Below, in pieces: positions 28,413 through 40,500 of a stretch of DNA of 64,000 nt. Location of the stretch: contig CAWZYM010000173.1 in the NCBI GenBank assembly GCA_963966185.1, positions 581,501 to 645,500 on the forward strand. Direction: 5' to 3'. The notes beneath the pieces were generated by a model. That model searched no databases. It was given only the letters and a program-made list of their open reading frames with translations, and was not told the origin of the DNA. Within the stretch, counting starts at the first letter, position 1. Each line of letters begins with the position of its first letter. A program made the position numbers and the translations under genes. The DNA is from Rhabditoides inermis. Its lineage: Eukaryota > Nematoda > Chromadorea > Rhabditida > Rhabditidae.

Positions 28413-30637
28413 ATGCGGTTAGTGTTCTGCTTACTCTTCTCGCTCTTTCTCGTCACTCACTCGTCGAGAATAGAAGGCTTGGAAGACGACGACATAGCCA
28501 CCATCACAGAAGATCCCAGGCAGGAAGAGGATATGGATGCGGACCAAGGTGCTCTCTCTCTCTCATACCCCTACTCTCTCTCTCTCTCAGTCTCTCTCTC
28601 TCTCTCTCAGTCTTAACTCCTCATTCAGGAGATGAAGATGAGGATCAGGAAGAGGAGTCGTCCGGAAAACGATCCACTCTCGAATCGTTTCTGTACAAGA
28701 GAATGCGGCAAGATAGCAAGCCGAAGAGGTAAGCGCGTGGTCATTTTTAAAACAGACTAGTCGAAACTCCTTCGAATAGTTTGAGCGTATTTGAACAGAA
28801 ACTTCTTCAAACAGTTTGAACAAACAAAACGGCATTCCTATGTTGTGAAAAATATGAGAGAGTGGAGAGAGAGAGAGAGAGAGATCCTCTCAGGAAGCCC
28901 CTCCCTGCCAAAGTCTACTCGATTCCGGGCCCGCAAGAGCCACTTCCGGGAAGGAGCCACATGGGAGACTACTGGCCGGTATGTGTTATGCGATATATTT
29001 CGGGAAGAGGGAGGAAGGGATTGTGTCATGAAATGTGTTCAATTTTACATTTGTAGTTGGTTACGACCAATAACATCCTATTAAAACTGTCAAGGTTATT
29101 CAACTTTACTGGCGGACTGAAACGTATTCAAACACAGTGCACGCAGCGTTTTTAGCAGTACGTTTCGTGTATTTATAATACACAGGCATGCGCAAGCTAA
29201 CGTAATGTAGTCTATCCCCCAAATTTAAAAAAAAAACTGTTGCAGGTGTTCCCATTCCACAGCCAATACGTGGGCGGAGTCGACCTCGATCCCAGCATAT
29301 CCAGGGTACATTACCACGTGTCTTACGAAGAGATTCTTTCTAAACAGTAATCTGATAATGGATAGGATCACAGCTATTGTTCTCCTTCCAGCACATCGGT
29401 GGCGACTTCAATCTGGCCGTTCCCTCGTGGGGCATGCTAGACATATACGGGCGATTCTTCAACAGGATATCCGACACCTCTTCGAAGGCACGTCCTCATC
29501 TTTGTTTGTGATAGTAGAAATCATTGGTCAGCTCTGACAACTTACTATACATATGAAATCAATCAAATGAGCTGTCTTTCTTCGACCATTAGCATTCTCT
29601 GAAATAGAGACAGGGGGGCTACCTTTACCTTTACTAGTAGACAAATGAAAAGATTTATAGTTCTGTGCTCGCAATAAGTTGCGCGCGGTGAGGTAGATCA
29701 GAGAAAGACGGAAAGTCAGTTCCCAGCAATAGCGCGCAAAACAAGAGAGGCAGACGGTTATGGCACCGTATTTCGAACTGCAAGCGAGGTAGTTCGTAAA
29801 CTATCGCTCTGGCGCAGGGTATACTTACAACTCGTGATTCCCATTGCAGTTCGGCTATCTCGCGCAGCCAGTGAACATGATGGACCTGGAGAAGGAGGAC
29901 TTCGTGCAGCTCATGAGCAACCCAAGCATGCAGTGGAACAGAAGTCAGTCTCTCTCCCTCCCTCCCCCTCTCTCTTTTTTTCTCTCTCTTCCTGTCCCTC
30001 TCCCCCTCTCTCTATCTCTCTCGCTCTCTCTCCTTCTCCTTCTCTCTGTCTTCCTCTTCCTCTCTCTATCTCCTTCTCTATCTCTCTCTGTCTCGCTCTT
30101 CCTCTCTTGCTCTCTCTCCATCTTTCACCTCCCATCTCTCTCTCTCGCCCTCTCTCTCTCCTTCTCTATCTCTCTCCTTCTCTCTCTCTCCTCTCTCTCC
30201 ACTCTCTCGCCCTCACCCCCCCCCCCCCCCCCTCCTTTAGACAACCAGCCCCGCCTTCCTCTGGGCAAGCTGCCGAAGTCCTACGTGCCCGTCAACTGCC
30301 GCCCGCCCCTCTGCAATCCATACCACGCAAACTTCGGGTTCGGAGTGAGTACCAGTACATGTTTGTTTATCAGCCTGATTCTAATTTACTGTTAGCACGA
30401 TGGGATATCTGGTAGCACAAAGTGAGGAATTAGAACTTTAGGGACATTGGCTGAAACAGTGCCTACATAATTTCAATATTAACTAATACAGAATACAATC
30501 TTGAAAACGTGTATTCACAAATCGCAGACCAAACGATACTAGGATTGACATGACGTGACATGTCTTGAATATAGACAGTGAGTGAAACGTACACGTTATT
30601 TGAATGTACAAGTACACTATACGGAGTGAGAGGGTTG

Positions 30638-30675
<38 letters not shown>

Positions 30676-31703
30676 CAATCCCTTCCAGATGGAGCACGAC
30701 CTGGGCGGCCACGACGGAGTGGAAGGCGATATCGACGTGCCCATCCCCATATCCAAGGGCATCGCCTACCGATTCCCACTCTCCGGAAAGCTGTACTACG
30801 GTAAGTGGACTATCAAGTAGAATTCTGAATTGTAATGTTAACCATTGAGTAACTATTGAATATATGTACATAGTTATTGAGTAACAATCCCCCTGTCTGG
30901 GAAGCTGTAGTACGGTGAGTGGATTGTTGAGTATTGAGTTGTAATGGGCGCCGAATTGCAATTTGCATGTTGCATGTGAGTAATATCTCCCTGCTGTACT
31001 AGGGTCAGTGGAATTTGGAGTATTGTTCATGAATGGGGTGCCGAGTTGACATTTGCATGTGAGTAACCTTCTCAGAAAAGCTGTACTACGGTGAGTGTTG
31101 AGTATTATTCTGAATTGTAACGGTAACTAGTGATAATATGTAACTATTGAGTAATATTCCCCCTCTCCTGAAAGCTGTATTACGGTAAGTGGGCTATTGA
31201 AATACATATTAATTCTCAATAGATACGCAAAATTATTGTTCTTCGGGTATTACGCATACATGTGAGACATGAAACGTACTTGGAACTCACTCTTTTCACT
31301 TTCAGACCGCGACAACATCACTGTCACGTATGGCCAGAACCTCGCGCCGATAGATCCATTCGCCAGTCTGTTCGACTATCAAAAGACAAGGTGGGTGAAT
31401 GTGTGTTTTATATTCATGTTTTGTAGTTTTGTAGTTTTGTAGTATACATTTATAATCACACTGTTCCATTATGATTTAGAGACCCGCGCATCGCGATCCC
31501 GCGCCGACGAAGACAAGTCGTGAGTTGCATTTGTGTTTTTTGTTATTCTATTTTCGAAAGTTCAGATAGAAGATACCACTGACAGCAAGCGTGTGTGGGA
31601 TCTGAGAGAAAAGAAGGAGGAGAAAGAGAAGAAGAAGGGGAAGGCGGACCTGCACTCTCTCGGGGATATACTACAGCCAAGCAAGGTAGAGAGAGAGGGG
31701 AGA

Positions 31704-31741
<38 letters not shown>

Positions 31742-32508
31742 CCTTTTTTCCAGGCCCGCCGCCGTCCATTCCAGCCGACTGGCAATGGAGAGCACATCGA
31801 ACTCAATGAATTCCGACAAGCGTTCGATGAAGAAGTGAGTTTTGTATATAATTGAATGAAATGCTTATGTACGTTTCATGCACAATTGTTAAAAGAAAAT
31901 ACCCCCATTCACTAATTACTATCATGTGTCATCCTCTTTCTAAATATTAGGTTTCGCATTCTTGTCATTATCAACTTAACCACACTATAGCTATAGTTTT
32001 TGTCTCAAATGAAACTTTTCATCAATATAATCTACAATTGACGACACGAGACATGACCACGCATAATGTTAAATGTTAAAACCCTGTTTTCCAGCAACTC
32101 CCGCCTTGTCGGAATCCGGATGTGCAGGAAGAACGGCAGAAGGGGCCGGAGCAGGGAGAGGGGGAGGGAGAGTACATGCTCATTCGCGCGCCGGCCGTCG
32201 ACTGGACTGATCCGGACTTGCCGGTGCGACCGGACGTGCTATGGCAACCTGTCGGCAACCGGGTGACCACACGGGAGATGCACCCATGGCAGCCCATGTT
32301 CGGCCCTGTCACTCAGCCCTATCCTGAGTACTACCCTCCCCACGTACCTTATAGCATGCCGCGCGGTGAATACGTACCGTATGCAACTCCTGGAGATATA
32401 CAGTATGTGAGAACACCTGATCAGTACGGGCCGCGGCCAGCGTACCGGGAGATGCTCCCAGCGTACATGGGAAGGCCAATCTATCCCGATGAAGTATATT
32501 ACGAGTGA
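28413..32508 (+). CDS. Secreted protein of unknown function, proline-rich C-terminus
   Basis: Thirteen exons: 28413-28548, 28629-28728, 28894-28978, 29246-29305, 29392-29487, 29850-29943, 30241-30344, 30689-30800, 31306-31390, 31480-31519, 31566-31685, 31754-31834 and 32095-32508. They join to 508 residues ending in TGA. The start ATG follows TTCCAGC, a likely trans-splice acceptor. It begins with a signal peptide (MRLVFCLLFSLFLVTHSS) and an acidic stretch with KR sites. A conserved-looking core follows (GGDFNLAVPSWGMLDIYGRF, VNCRPPLCNPYHANFGFG, KGIAYRFPLSGKLYYD, NITVTYGQNLAPIDPFASLF), then RRRRQ, a possible furin site, and a Tyr/Pro-rich tail. I do not recognise the family. An extracellular matrix or cuticle-linked role is possible but unproven. 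The intron after 29487 appears to use a GC donor. Confidence 0.5.
29663..29825 (+). repeat. Dispersed 160-bp repeat, copy 2
   Basis: In the intron 29488-29849 of the secreted-protein gene, sense orientation, ending about 25 bases before the acceptor. Shares GCTCGCAATAAGTTGCGCG and GGTTATGGCACCGTATTTC with the other two copies. Confidence 0.5.
29947..30232. repeat. CT-rich tract in intron
   Basis: Low-complexity CT/CTT/TCC sequence ending in a run of C, filling the intron 29944-30240. Confidence 0.5.
30780..31190. repeat. Tandem echoes of an exon end and its donor
   Basis: The exon 30689-30800 ends GGAAAGCTGTACTACG before GTAAGT. Similar blocks follow in the intron: about 30900-30914 (GAAGCTGTAGTACG, then GTGAGT), 30991-31003 (decayed), 31076-31090 (AAAAGCTGTACTACG, then GTGAGT) and 31170-31184 (GAAAGCTGTATTACG, then GTAAGT). 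Spacing is roughly 90-115 bp. Confidence 0.5.
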
Positions 32509-32581
32509 TCTAGAGTGATGTATGAACGGACCAGCGTGTAGACGATGTGAGATGTGATGTAATAATTGTGATTGTACTTAT

Positions 32582-32587
32582 AATAAA
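32582..32587 (+). promoter_or_regulatory. Polyadenylation signal AATAAA
   Basis: Lies 74 bases after the stop of the secreted-protein gene. Confidence 0.5.
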
Positions 32588-32612
32588 CCACATTATTCTT
32601 AATCAAATACTT

Positions 32613-33340
32613 CTTAGTGTGCAAATGAGCGGCACAAAACAAAACTATTTTTTAAATAGCTGACAGTCTTCTGCGGCGGCTATTGCAACGACGTTGATTG
32701 ACAAGTACGCAAAATACATCTGATCGGATTCAGGGCAGTCATTTCTTTCTGCCTGCAGCGTGACACCACTATAAAGTTCTCTATGATATGCAAATGAGCG
32801 GCACAAAACATCGCAACTATTTCTGAAATAGCTGACAGTCTTCTGCGGCGGCTATTGCAACGACGTTGATTGACAAGTACGCAGAATACATCTGATCGGA
32901 TTCAGGACAGTCATTTCTTTCTACCTGCACCGTGACCCCACTATAAAGTACAGGGTAGTATGCAAATGAGCGGCACAAAACATCCCAACTATTTTTGAAA
33001 TAGCTGACAGTCTTCTGCGGCGGCTATAAAAACGACGTTGACTGACAAGTACGCAGAATAAATCTGATCGGATTCAGGGCAGTCATTTCTTTCTGCCTGC
33101 ACCGTGACCCCACTATAAAGTACTGGGTAGTATGCAAATGAGCGGCACAAAACATCCCAACTAATTTTGAAATAGCTGACAGTCTTCTGCGGCGGATATA
33201 ACAACGACGTTGACTGACAAGTACGCAGAATAAATCTGATCGGATTCAGGGCAGTCATTTCTTTCTGCTTGCACCGTGACCCCACAATAAAGTACTGGGT
33301 AGTATGCAAATGAGCGGCTCAAAACACAAAACATCCCAAG
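32613..33340. repeat. 172-bp tandem repeat, four copies plus a partial fifth
   Basis: The landmark GCAAATGAGCGGCAC occurs at 32621, 32790, 32962, 33134 and 33306, giving periods of 169, 172, 172 and 172 bp. Units are highly similar; the latter two share substitutions around the GACGTTGA segment. From the second unit on each carries ATGCAAAT, and TATAAAGT sits near each end. The fifth unit breaks off after about 30 bp. Confidence 0.5.
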
Positions 33341-33625
33341 CGCAGCGCGCTGCTATCAAGCGGAAGGTCCCGGGTTCAATCCTCTCGGCGGCTAATGATG
33401 TACCGCTAGTCACGGTGGAGTGACGACCACCCTCACAACTTTCGTGAGCCTCTAGTCAGAAGTCTGTTACGTCATCTGATCCAAATTCATTACATTCATC
33501 GATGGACCCTTTGTAAGCAGCTAGCGACTTGTACTCGAGAGCTTTAGGTCAGTCCCCTTATTGGCTAGGTCGACGGTTGTATAACTTGAATCTGCTGATA
33601 AAGAAACTTTAAAAGCCACCGTCCC
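33340..33625 (+). mobile_element. tRNA-derived fragment, probable truncated SINE
   Basis: GCGCAGCGCGCTGC followed by GGTCCCGGGTTCAATCC resembles the 3' half of a tRNA with a Pol III B box. The 5' part and acceptor stem are missing and about 250 bp of unrelated sequence follow. It directly abuts the broken end of the 172-bp array. Confidence 0.5.
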
Positions 33626-33729
33626 TTCAAATCACAACCAGTTACCAGTACTATTCGTAAGTTGTACTGAATTCAAACGGAGTAACTCAATCTTGTATCT
33701 TTCTCCCTCTTTTATCTCCTTCCTCGTTC

Positions 33730-33759
33730 TTTTCTCTCTTCTCTCTTTCTCTCTTTCTT

Positions 33760-33818
<59 letters not shown>

Positions 33819-33842
33819 ATCTCTCTCTCTCTCTCTCTTTCT
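33730..33842. repeat. CT microsatellite
   Basis: CT/CTTT run in the region upstream of the phosphatase gene. Confidence 0.5.
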
Positions 33843-34226
33843 CAGAAACCACCTGTTTCTGCGCATTTCTCTCGATCAAAGAAGCGTGGCGTATACAAAG
33901 TTGAGTGCCAGTTTTTTGTTTGTTTTCTAGTGCCGACTTGACTATTCGCACTCGCATAGCTTCCAGGCACTTCTACATTCTACTCCCTTTATACCGCTGT
34001 AAACTCGATTCGTCACCTGACGTCACTCACTCGTTCTCCTCACTCTGCGCTCTCTCTGTTTACACTGCTCGCTCCCCTCTGAGTATCAGCTGTGCCTGTG
34101 TAGCAGCGGTCGGCGCAGTGCGAAACAACAAAGTTTGTTCGAGCACCCTTGTTGCTGCAATGCGATCCCATTTTCATTCTATTGTGTTTCATGATTTGTT
34201 ATCACTAATATCGATCGGTTTGCAGG

Positions 34227-34638
34227 ATGGTGATTCCGGAGGATAAGAAGATTGCGTATTCAATCAGTGAGATCACTCCCTATCTCTATCTCTCCGGATA
34301 CGGATGTCTCACGGAGTCGAAGGTGTGTGATGTATTTTAGGGATAGCTACTGAAACAATTGCTGTCATCATACATACTTACTGAAAGTTGAAAATGCATG
34401 ATGTGAAACGTATTCAATGAAAACGACTTTTTGCTTTTCCCAACCCGCGTTTCATTCCTCTTGCCCACTTGTCGCCGAGAGGGCGAGAGAGCTACATAAC
34501 ATAAAAAGCAAGACAGAGACAGAGAGGAATGGCGGGTATATGAAACTGACCGCTTACCGCAAACTTATGGTCGTTCAAATATTTGATTCAAACGCATTTG
34601 AAGGAGAGAAAGAGAGAGAGGGGGGGGGGGGGGTGAGA

Positions 34639-34682
<44 letters not shown>

Positions 34683-35823
34683 GGAGGGAGGGAGGGAGAG
34701 AGAGGGAGAGAGAGGAGGGTCGGGGAGAGTTTCCTCTGCAGCTGCACAAGATGGGCATCACGCACTGTGTAGACGCCACCAACCTCAGCAACCGCCGGCC
34801 GAAGGGCATGGAGTATCTGGAGGTAAGATTCACTATCGAGTCTTCTACGGTGTACTATCGCAGTTTTGTTTCTGTTGCTAATACACACGTTGTGAAACGT
34901 ATTCGGAACGTCATTTGTTGAATGGAGAATATATGGGTTACTGAAGATCTTTTTTTATGAAGATCATATAGTATTTGCCACTACATTCACTTCATTCACG
35001 ACAACTACTTCACAAAGATCTTGTTCTAACGCATCACTGGAAAATTCACTTTTACACACTGGATTTACCAGTTGAATTTTTGAATTTACTGTTTTCCAGT
35101 AACGTGTCAATACCATCTCTTCCCTGTTGCAGATCCCGGTGGAGGACATCATCGTGGCGAAGCTCTCGCACTACTTCGACAAGGTGCTCGACATGGTCGG
35201 AGATGCAAAGGCTAAGGTGGGCGTGTCATCCACTGATCTACTGTTAGATCATTCCGCCTACGAATCTAGGATTGAAAACTCAATTATACAACAACCGAAG
35301 TTGCCATTTTTTTATTCCACTTCGCAGAATAGGAAACCTTTCTTTGCATAGTATTCATATGGTTGAATTCAATGTTGAAAGTATGCCATTGTAGGGCGGC
35401 AAGTGCCTTGTCTTCTGCGCAGCCGGGGTGTCGCGGTCGGCGGCCCTCGTACTAGCCGCCCTCATCCAACACGAGGGGAAGACGCTCAAGGAGGCATACC
35501 AGATGGTCAACCATGTGGGTACCTCTGTTCCTCTCTACCTATGTGCCTCTCTTTCTCTTTCTGTATCTGTGTCTCTCTCTGTCTCTCTCTCTCTGTCTCT
35601 CTCACTCACTCTCTCTCATTTTGAATCCTTTCAGATCCGCCCGATCATCTCGCCGAACATTGGCTTCTGGCGGCAGCTGATTGACTTTGAGGTCAAGTTG
35701 AAGGTGAGAAATTGTATCAATTAATTGGAATGAGAGGTTTGAGTTTTGCATTACATTCGCTGTTCCGAGTAAGCGATTTATCACGGTGAGAAAGAGAGGG
35801 AGGAGAATGAAATTGAGAATGAG

Positions 35824-35859
<36 letters not shown>

Positions 35860-36073
35860 AGATAGAAAGAGAGAGAGAGAGCGAAAATGAAAGAGTCACG
35901 CACGTGCTGGAAAAATCGAGAACACGTGGCAGTAAAGTGTTTTGTTATGCGACGTCGTTCACTTGCAAAATGAAAACGTTTTTTTTCTGCAGGGCACCGC
36001 TACCGTGAAAATGATCACGGGCCGCCTGCCACGGCCCGTTCCCGATGTCTACCTCCACAGGAGCGAGGCGTAA
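34227..36073 (+). CDS. Atypical dual-specificity protein phosphatase (DUSP14-like)
   Basis: Six exons, 34227-34322, 34742-34822, 35133-35216, 35395-35514, 35635-35703 and 35993-36073, encode 176 residues. The ATG follows TTTGCAGG, a likely trans-splice site. It is a single catalytic domain: YSISEITPYLYLSG at the start, VEDIIVAKLSHYF carrying the presumed general-acid Asp, signature loop CAAGVSRS (Cys-x5-Arg), then AYQMVNHIRPIISPN and GFWRQLIDFE. This order is that of small DUSPs such as DUSP14/18/21, which dephosphorylate phosphotyrosine and phosphothreonine, often on MAP kinases (family knowledge). Oddly, the residue before the catalytic Cys is Phe (LVFCAAG), where His is nearly invariant. 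There is no targeting sequence, so it is probably cytosolic. Confidence 0.5.
34605..34722. repeat. GA/GGA tract in phosphatase intron
   Basis: Purine-only low-complexity run including a G13-like stretch, close to the acceptor at 34741. Confidence 0.5.
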
Positions 36074-36804
36074 CTACCAGAACGCATGTGTCAACCGGAA
36101 CGGACGGACGATAATAATACTATTGATAATAATATGCTCATGATTCGTGTACAAACCACCCCCTCAGTTATATGCAACGTCAGTATTCCTCTTTCTCCCT
36201 CACACTATTTTTGTGTTTCGCTCACTTGGTGCATAAATTTTCTTCTGCTACGCCCACGCTCCGTGGAATGTCGTTGTGTGTGGGAGATGCTATTATGTAG
36301 TTTCACGGTTCGCGTCTCTCTCTCTCTCTCTCTCACCGTCTCACTAGGGACAGTGATATTGTCGGGCGGTCTTGGCGGCTGGCTGCGATCGATATCAGAT
36401 CACACAGGCCCCGCCCCCACACGGTCAGAGAAAAGTGAGAGAGGAGAGGAGAGAGAGTGTTGTTCCCGCGCGACTGTTCTGTTGTGACCACCACCACGCT
36501 TTTTCCAATTACTTTACCGGACGTGACGTCATCGCTGTTGTTTATTTTGCTTAAATATCATGGTGTTAATCACTTTCTGTTTTCGTTGTTGTGACTGCGA
36601 ATTCACGGTTCGGTCGTTGTTGCTTGATTGCTATTCGATCGCTGGTTGATTGCTATTCGATCGCTGGCTGTGGGGCACTCGCTCACTCGCCTCGATACTA
36701 TTTTGATTTCATGCTATCAGCAGACTAAACCCTTTGCTTCGTTGTTGTATTTTGATATCAGCAGTAAATCAATTCAATTCAACAATTAAGACGTCTGGAT
36801 TGGA
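36074..36804. other. Spacer between phosphatase and calpain genes
   Basis: Holds the phosphatase 3' UTR and the promoter/5' UTR of the calpain. A duplicated TTGATTGCTATTCGATCGCTGG is visible around 36624-36670. No gene is seen. Confidence 0.5.
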
Positions 36805-37514
36805 ATGGCGCCTTCGGTGCGTCTGTTTGGAGGGCAGGACTACAGCAAGCTGCGCAAAGCGTGCAAGTCAAAGAAGCAACTGTTTGTCGACACGGTATGT
36901 TTACTTGTTTACCTGTTTACCTGTTTGTTTACCTGCCTCCAGGTGTTTCCGCCCACTAACGACTCGCTCTTCCTCGACCAGGGCAGAAGTTCGGATATCG
37001 TCTGGAAGCGGCCCGCTGTGAGTTTTTTTTTGTCGGCGATGTTTTTATCAGTTCATTGTAGCCCGAACTTTGATGTGATGTTTCCTTGCGAAATTCCAGA
37101 CACCTCTCTCTCTCTCTCACACATCAATTATCTCACTATGTAAACCGTGATTAGTGGGCGCTTCGATAAGAAGATGCTCTTGATTTATTACAAAGGCGAT
37201 AAGTTGCTGTCGACATTTGAAGAATGTGCGAGATTTCTCTACCACCAAGTGACGCAATTTCCTGTAACCAATACCCTCGGTAATCGCGGCTGCCTTGTCA
37301 CCTATAGTTTCCATCAACGCGATCCTAATTACGCGTCTGCTGTTAACATCCGGATACAGACGCGGACGGCGGACCGTGACGTAGCAAACAATAGAAAGAC
37401 ATGCGCAGCAATGTTTTGCCACATAGCCCATTTATTCGAGATTCGAGAGTGCAAGGGGTGTCACTCGTCAAATAGTATGAGTCACTAGCCGAATCAGTGC
37501 GATCTAGTGAGAGA

Positions 37515-37552
<38 letters not shown>

Positions 37553-40500
37553 TCAAGTCAAGATCATGATTCGCCAAACCCTCGTGACGTAACAGCCGTA
37601 AACCAAGGTTCTATCGTTTGATGTCAAGTTGGAATAATAGTATTTCAGGATCTCGTCTCGGATCCTCGTCTTTTCGTCGAGGGAGCCAGCGCCAATGATG
37701 TCACGCAGGGTGAGAACGATATATATCTTTGATTTACCTCTGATCTCTGATCTACCCTTGATCTACTTTGAGGCGTCCTGGGCAATTGCTGGTTCGTGTC
37801 TGCCTGCTCCGCACTCACACACAACGACGCACTCCTCAACAAGGTGGGAATACGTTTTCATAATTCACATTTTTCTAATTACATTCAACTTGGCATTGAA
37901 TAATTGATTCACTTTGAAATATACGCGCCCATCGAAACGTATTGATCGCAAAACTGCATATAGCACATTTTTATATGTAACAATATCCTTGTATTACTCG
38001 TTATTTTGATGTTTTGATACAATAACTGCATATTACTCGTATTGAATGAGTGTTTCATGAGTGGCGTGACAAGGTTTGCAAATTGAGGCTTAGTGGGGAC
38101 TCGTTATTTCGCACGGATGCAGCGTTGGCGTATTTGTAATAAGGCATCCCTCCATTCACAGTACGCATATCCAGGTGTACCTTTACCATATCAGGTTATC
38201 CCGCACGCGGCTGACCAGGAGTGGTCCTCTTCGTACGCGGGCATCTTCCGCTTCCGCTTCTGGCGCTTCGGACAGTGGATCGAGGTGTGCGTGGACGATC
38301 TGCTGCCCACCAGGTGAGTCGTTCGCTGGATTGGCATCCCCTTCCCTCGTGCTTTTTGTGCGTTTGCATGTATGCAATATTATTCCTTTTTCATGGAATT
38401 GTGAGCGTTATGTTTCACCTCCACTGCAAGCTTCAATATCGCCGATACTTGCAACAGATTTGCCATTGAGTCAATGGCAATTGTTCACATGCACATGTTT
38501 GCAGAGACGGGAAGCTGCTGTTCGCGCGCTCGAAGACCGACAACGAGTTCTGGTCGGCGCTGCTCGAGAAGGCGTTCGCAAAGTAAGTACCAGTCAAGGC
38601 GTATATCACACATATTCCCGACTTGAGACTGGGCTATGTATCGAACACCGAACAATCGCTTCATGCCACAAAAATGACACACTTTCTGAGGATCTTTTTT
38701 TCTTCATGATTTCCTCAATGCTTCACCTCTTCAGGCTGTATGGCTGCTACGAGAATCTGGTCGGCGGGCATCTGTCCGACGCACTGCAGGTATACTGTTA
38801 TTGATATACTTATCTACTTATGATCTGATCTATCTCCTTTCACTGGTTCTGATCTAGTGTTCAATCGATTAATCAATAATCTCTCTCTGCTCAGGACGTG
38901 AGCGGCGGCGTAGCGGAGACGATCAACGTGCACAAGTACATGCAACAGGTATAATATTTTTCCCCTTTTCTCTTTTGCCTTTTTAGCATCTGGCTTTTCC
39001 GCTGCATTATTCGAAATTTGACAATCGCGCTATAAAGTTGTAGTGAAACGTAGTTATTCTCGACTTGAAAGTCAGTTTTTTTTCCCGAAACCATATTGAA
39101 GTAATTGGAATACGTTGCAAAGCGATCGAGAGGGAGATGGAGATAGAGAGAGAGAGAGGGAGAGAGAGAGGAAACCTATCACTACTGGAGACATTGCAGA
39201 CGACTCACCAGGACCAATCGGCGTCCCTCTTCCAAACACTCAAGCAGGCGTTCGACAATCGGGCGCTCATCGTCGCTGCCATCGCCGTAAGTGTTTCTGA
39301 CATAGAAGATATGTTTTAATAAAAAAAATGGATTTTAGTTCTGCGCATTTTTCCGTGCTTGCTGCGCGGTTAGTGTGTGCGTATAGAAGTTGGAAGAGAA
39401 TTCGCGTAAAAGTAGTAAAAGTGTTTTACCCCACATAATGAAAAAGCTCACGCATTTCATCAATCGAAACAGTCCACAAACATGATCTGTCTGTCTGAAA
39501 ATGCTTGTTGTGAAATGGAAATTGACGTTGGAATTTGAAATCGAAAAGACTGTTACGTCCCATAGGGACTTTTCACTCATTCACTTTCTGACGATTCTAG
39601 TACGTGTATGATTCTAAAATTCCAACCGGTTATGAACCAAGTTGTAATCTTTCTATATCACAATCACTTTTAGGCGAAGACGAAGGAGGAGATCGAGGAG
39701 ACGCTGGACTGCGGGCTGGTCAAGGGACACGCCTACGCCGTCACGGCGGTCAGACTCATCGAACTAGACAACAAGGTATGTCACATTGTTGCATTTACTT
39801 GCCTTGGCCGAATGTTGCCTCTTGCTCACTGACAGCCGCTCTCTCTCTCGATGACTAGTGCGCATTTCTCGCGCTTTCCGGCATGTCCGTTGTGGTCTAG
39901 TGGTTAGGATTTACGGCTCTCACCCGTAAGGCCGGGGTTCGATTCCCCGCAACGGAATAACGTTTTGCTAATTTTTAATACTTCAATTTGAGCTATACTC
40001 GGTGAATAATATCAAAATATCTTAATTATTTTCATATTTACAATTGTTTAAACCTTTTTAAATTCATATTTCAGAGCACTAGCGGCGGCGTGGCGGGAGT
40101 GGCGTCCGGCATTTCCGGCAACGGACTCGCCGGTCTCAAGAAAGGACTCGGGTCCGTGTTATTAGTATTTGAAATGTTCAGCTCAAAAAACCGTCGGAAT
40201 TGCCTTATATACACGATCGGAACTAAATAGAAAGTGTGAAACATATCTGGGTATGTTTGCAGTTCTCTGCTGTTCGGTGGGAACGAGCAGCAGCCGCTGA
40301 TCCGGCTGCAGAACCCGTGGGGCGAGAGGGAGTGGAACGGACCGTGGAGCGACGACAGCACGGAGTGGGAACAGGTGGGTACGAATTCTCTCTCTCTCTC
40401 TCAGTGGTTTATGAGTATTGGTGTCTTGGAGTTCAGTCAGTACTTGTGGAACTGTGCGCGAATGAGTTCTACTGTCGCCGTGTCATGGGCGTACAGTATG

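Noticed and set aside
32613..33340. CRISPR-like array
   Set aside because: Whole 172-bp units repeat without spacers, and this is animal nuclear DNA.
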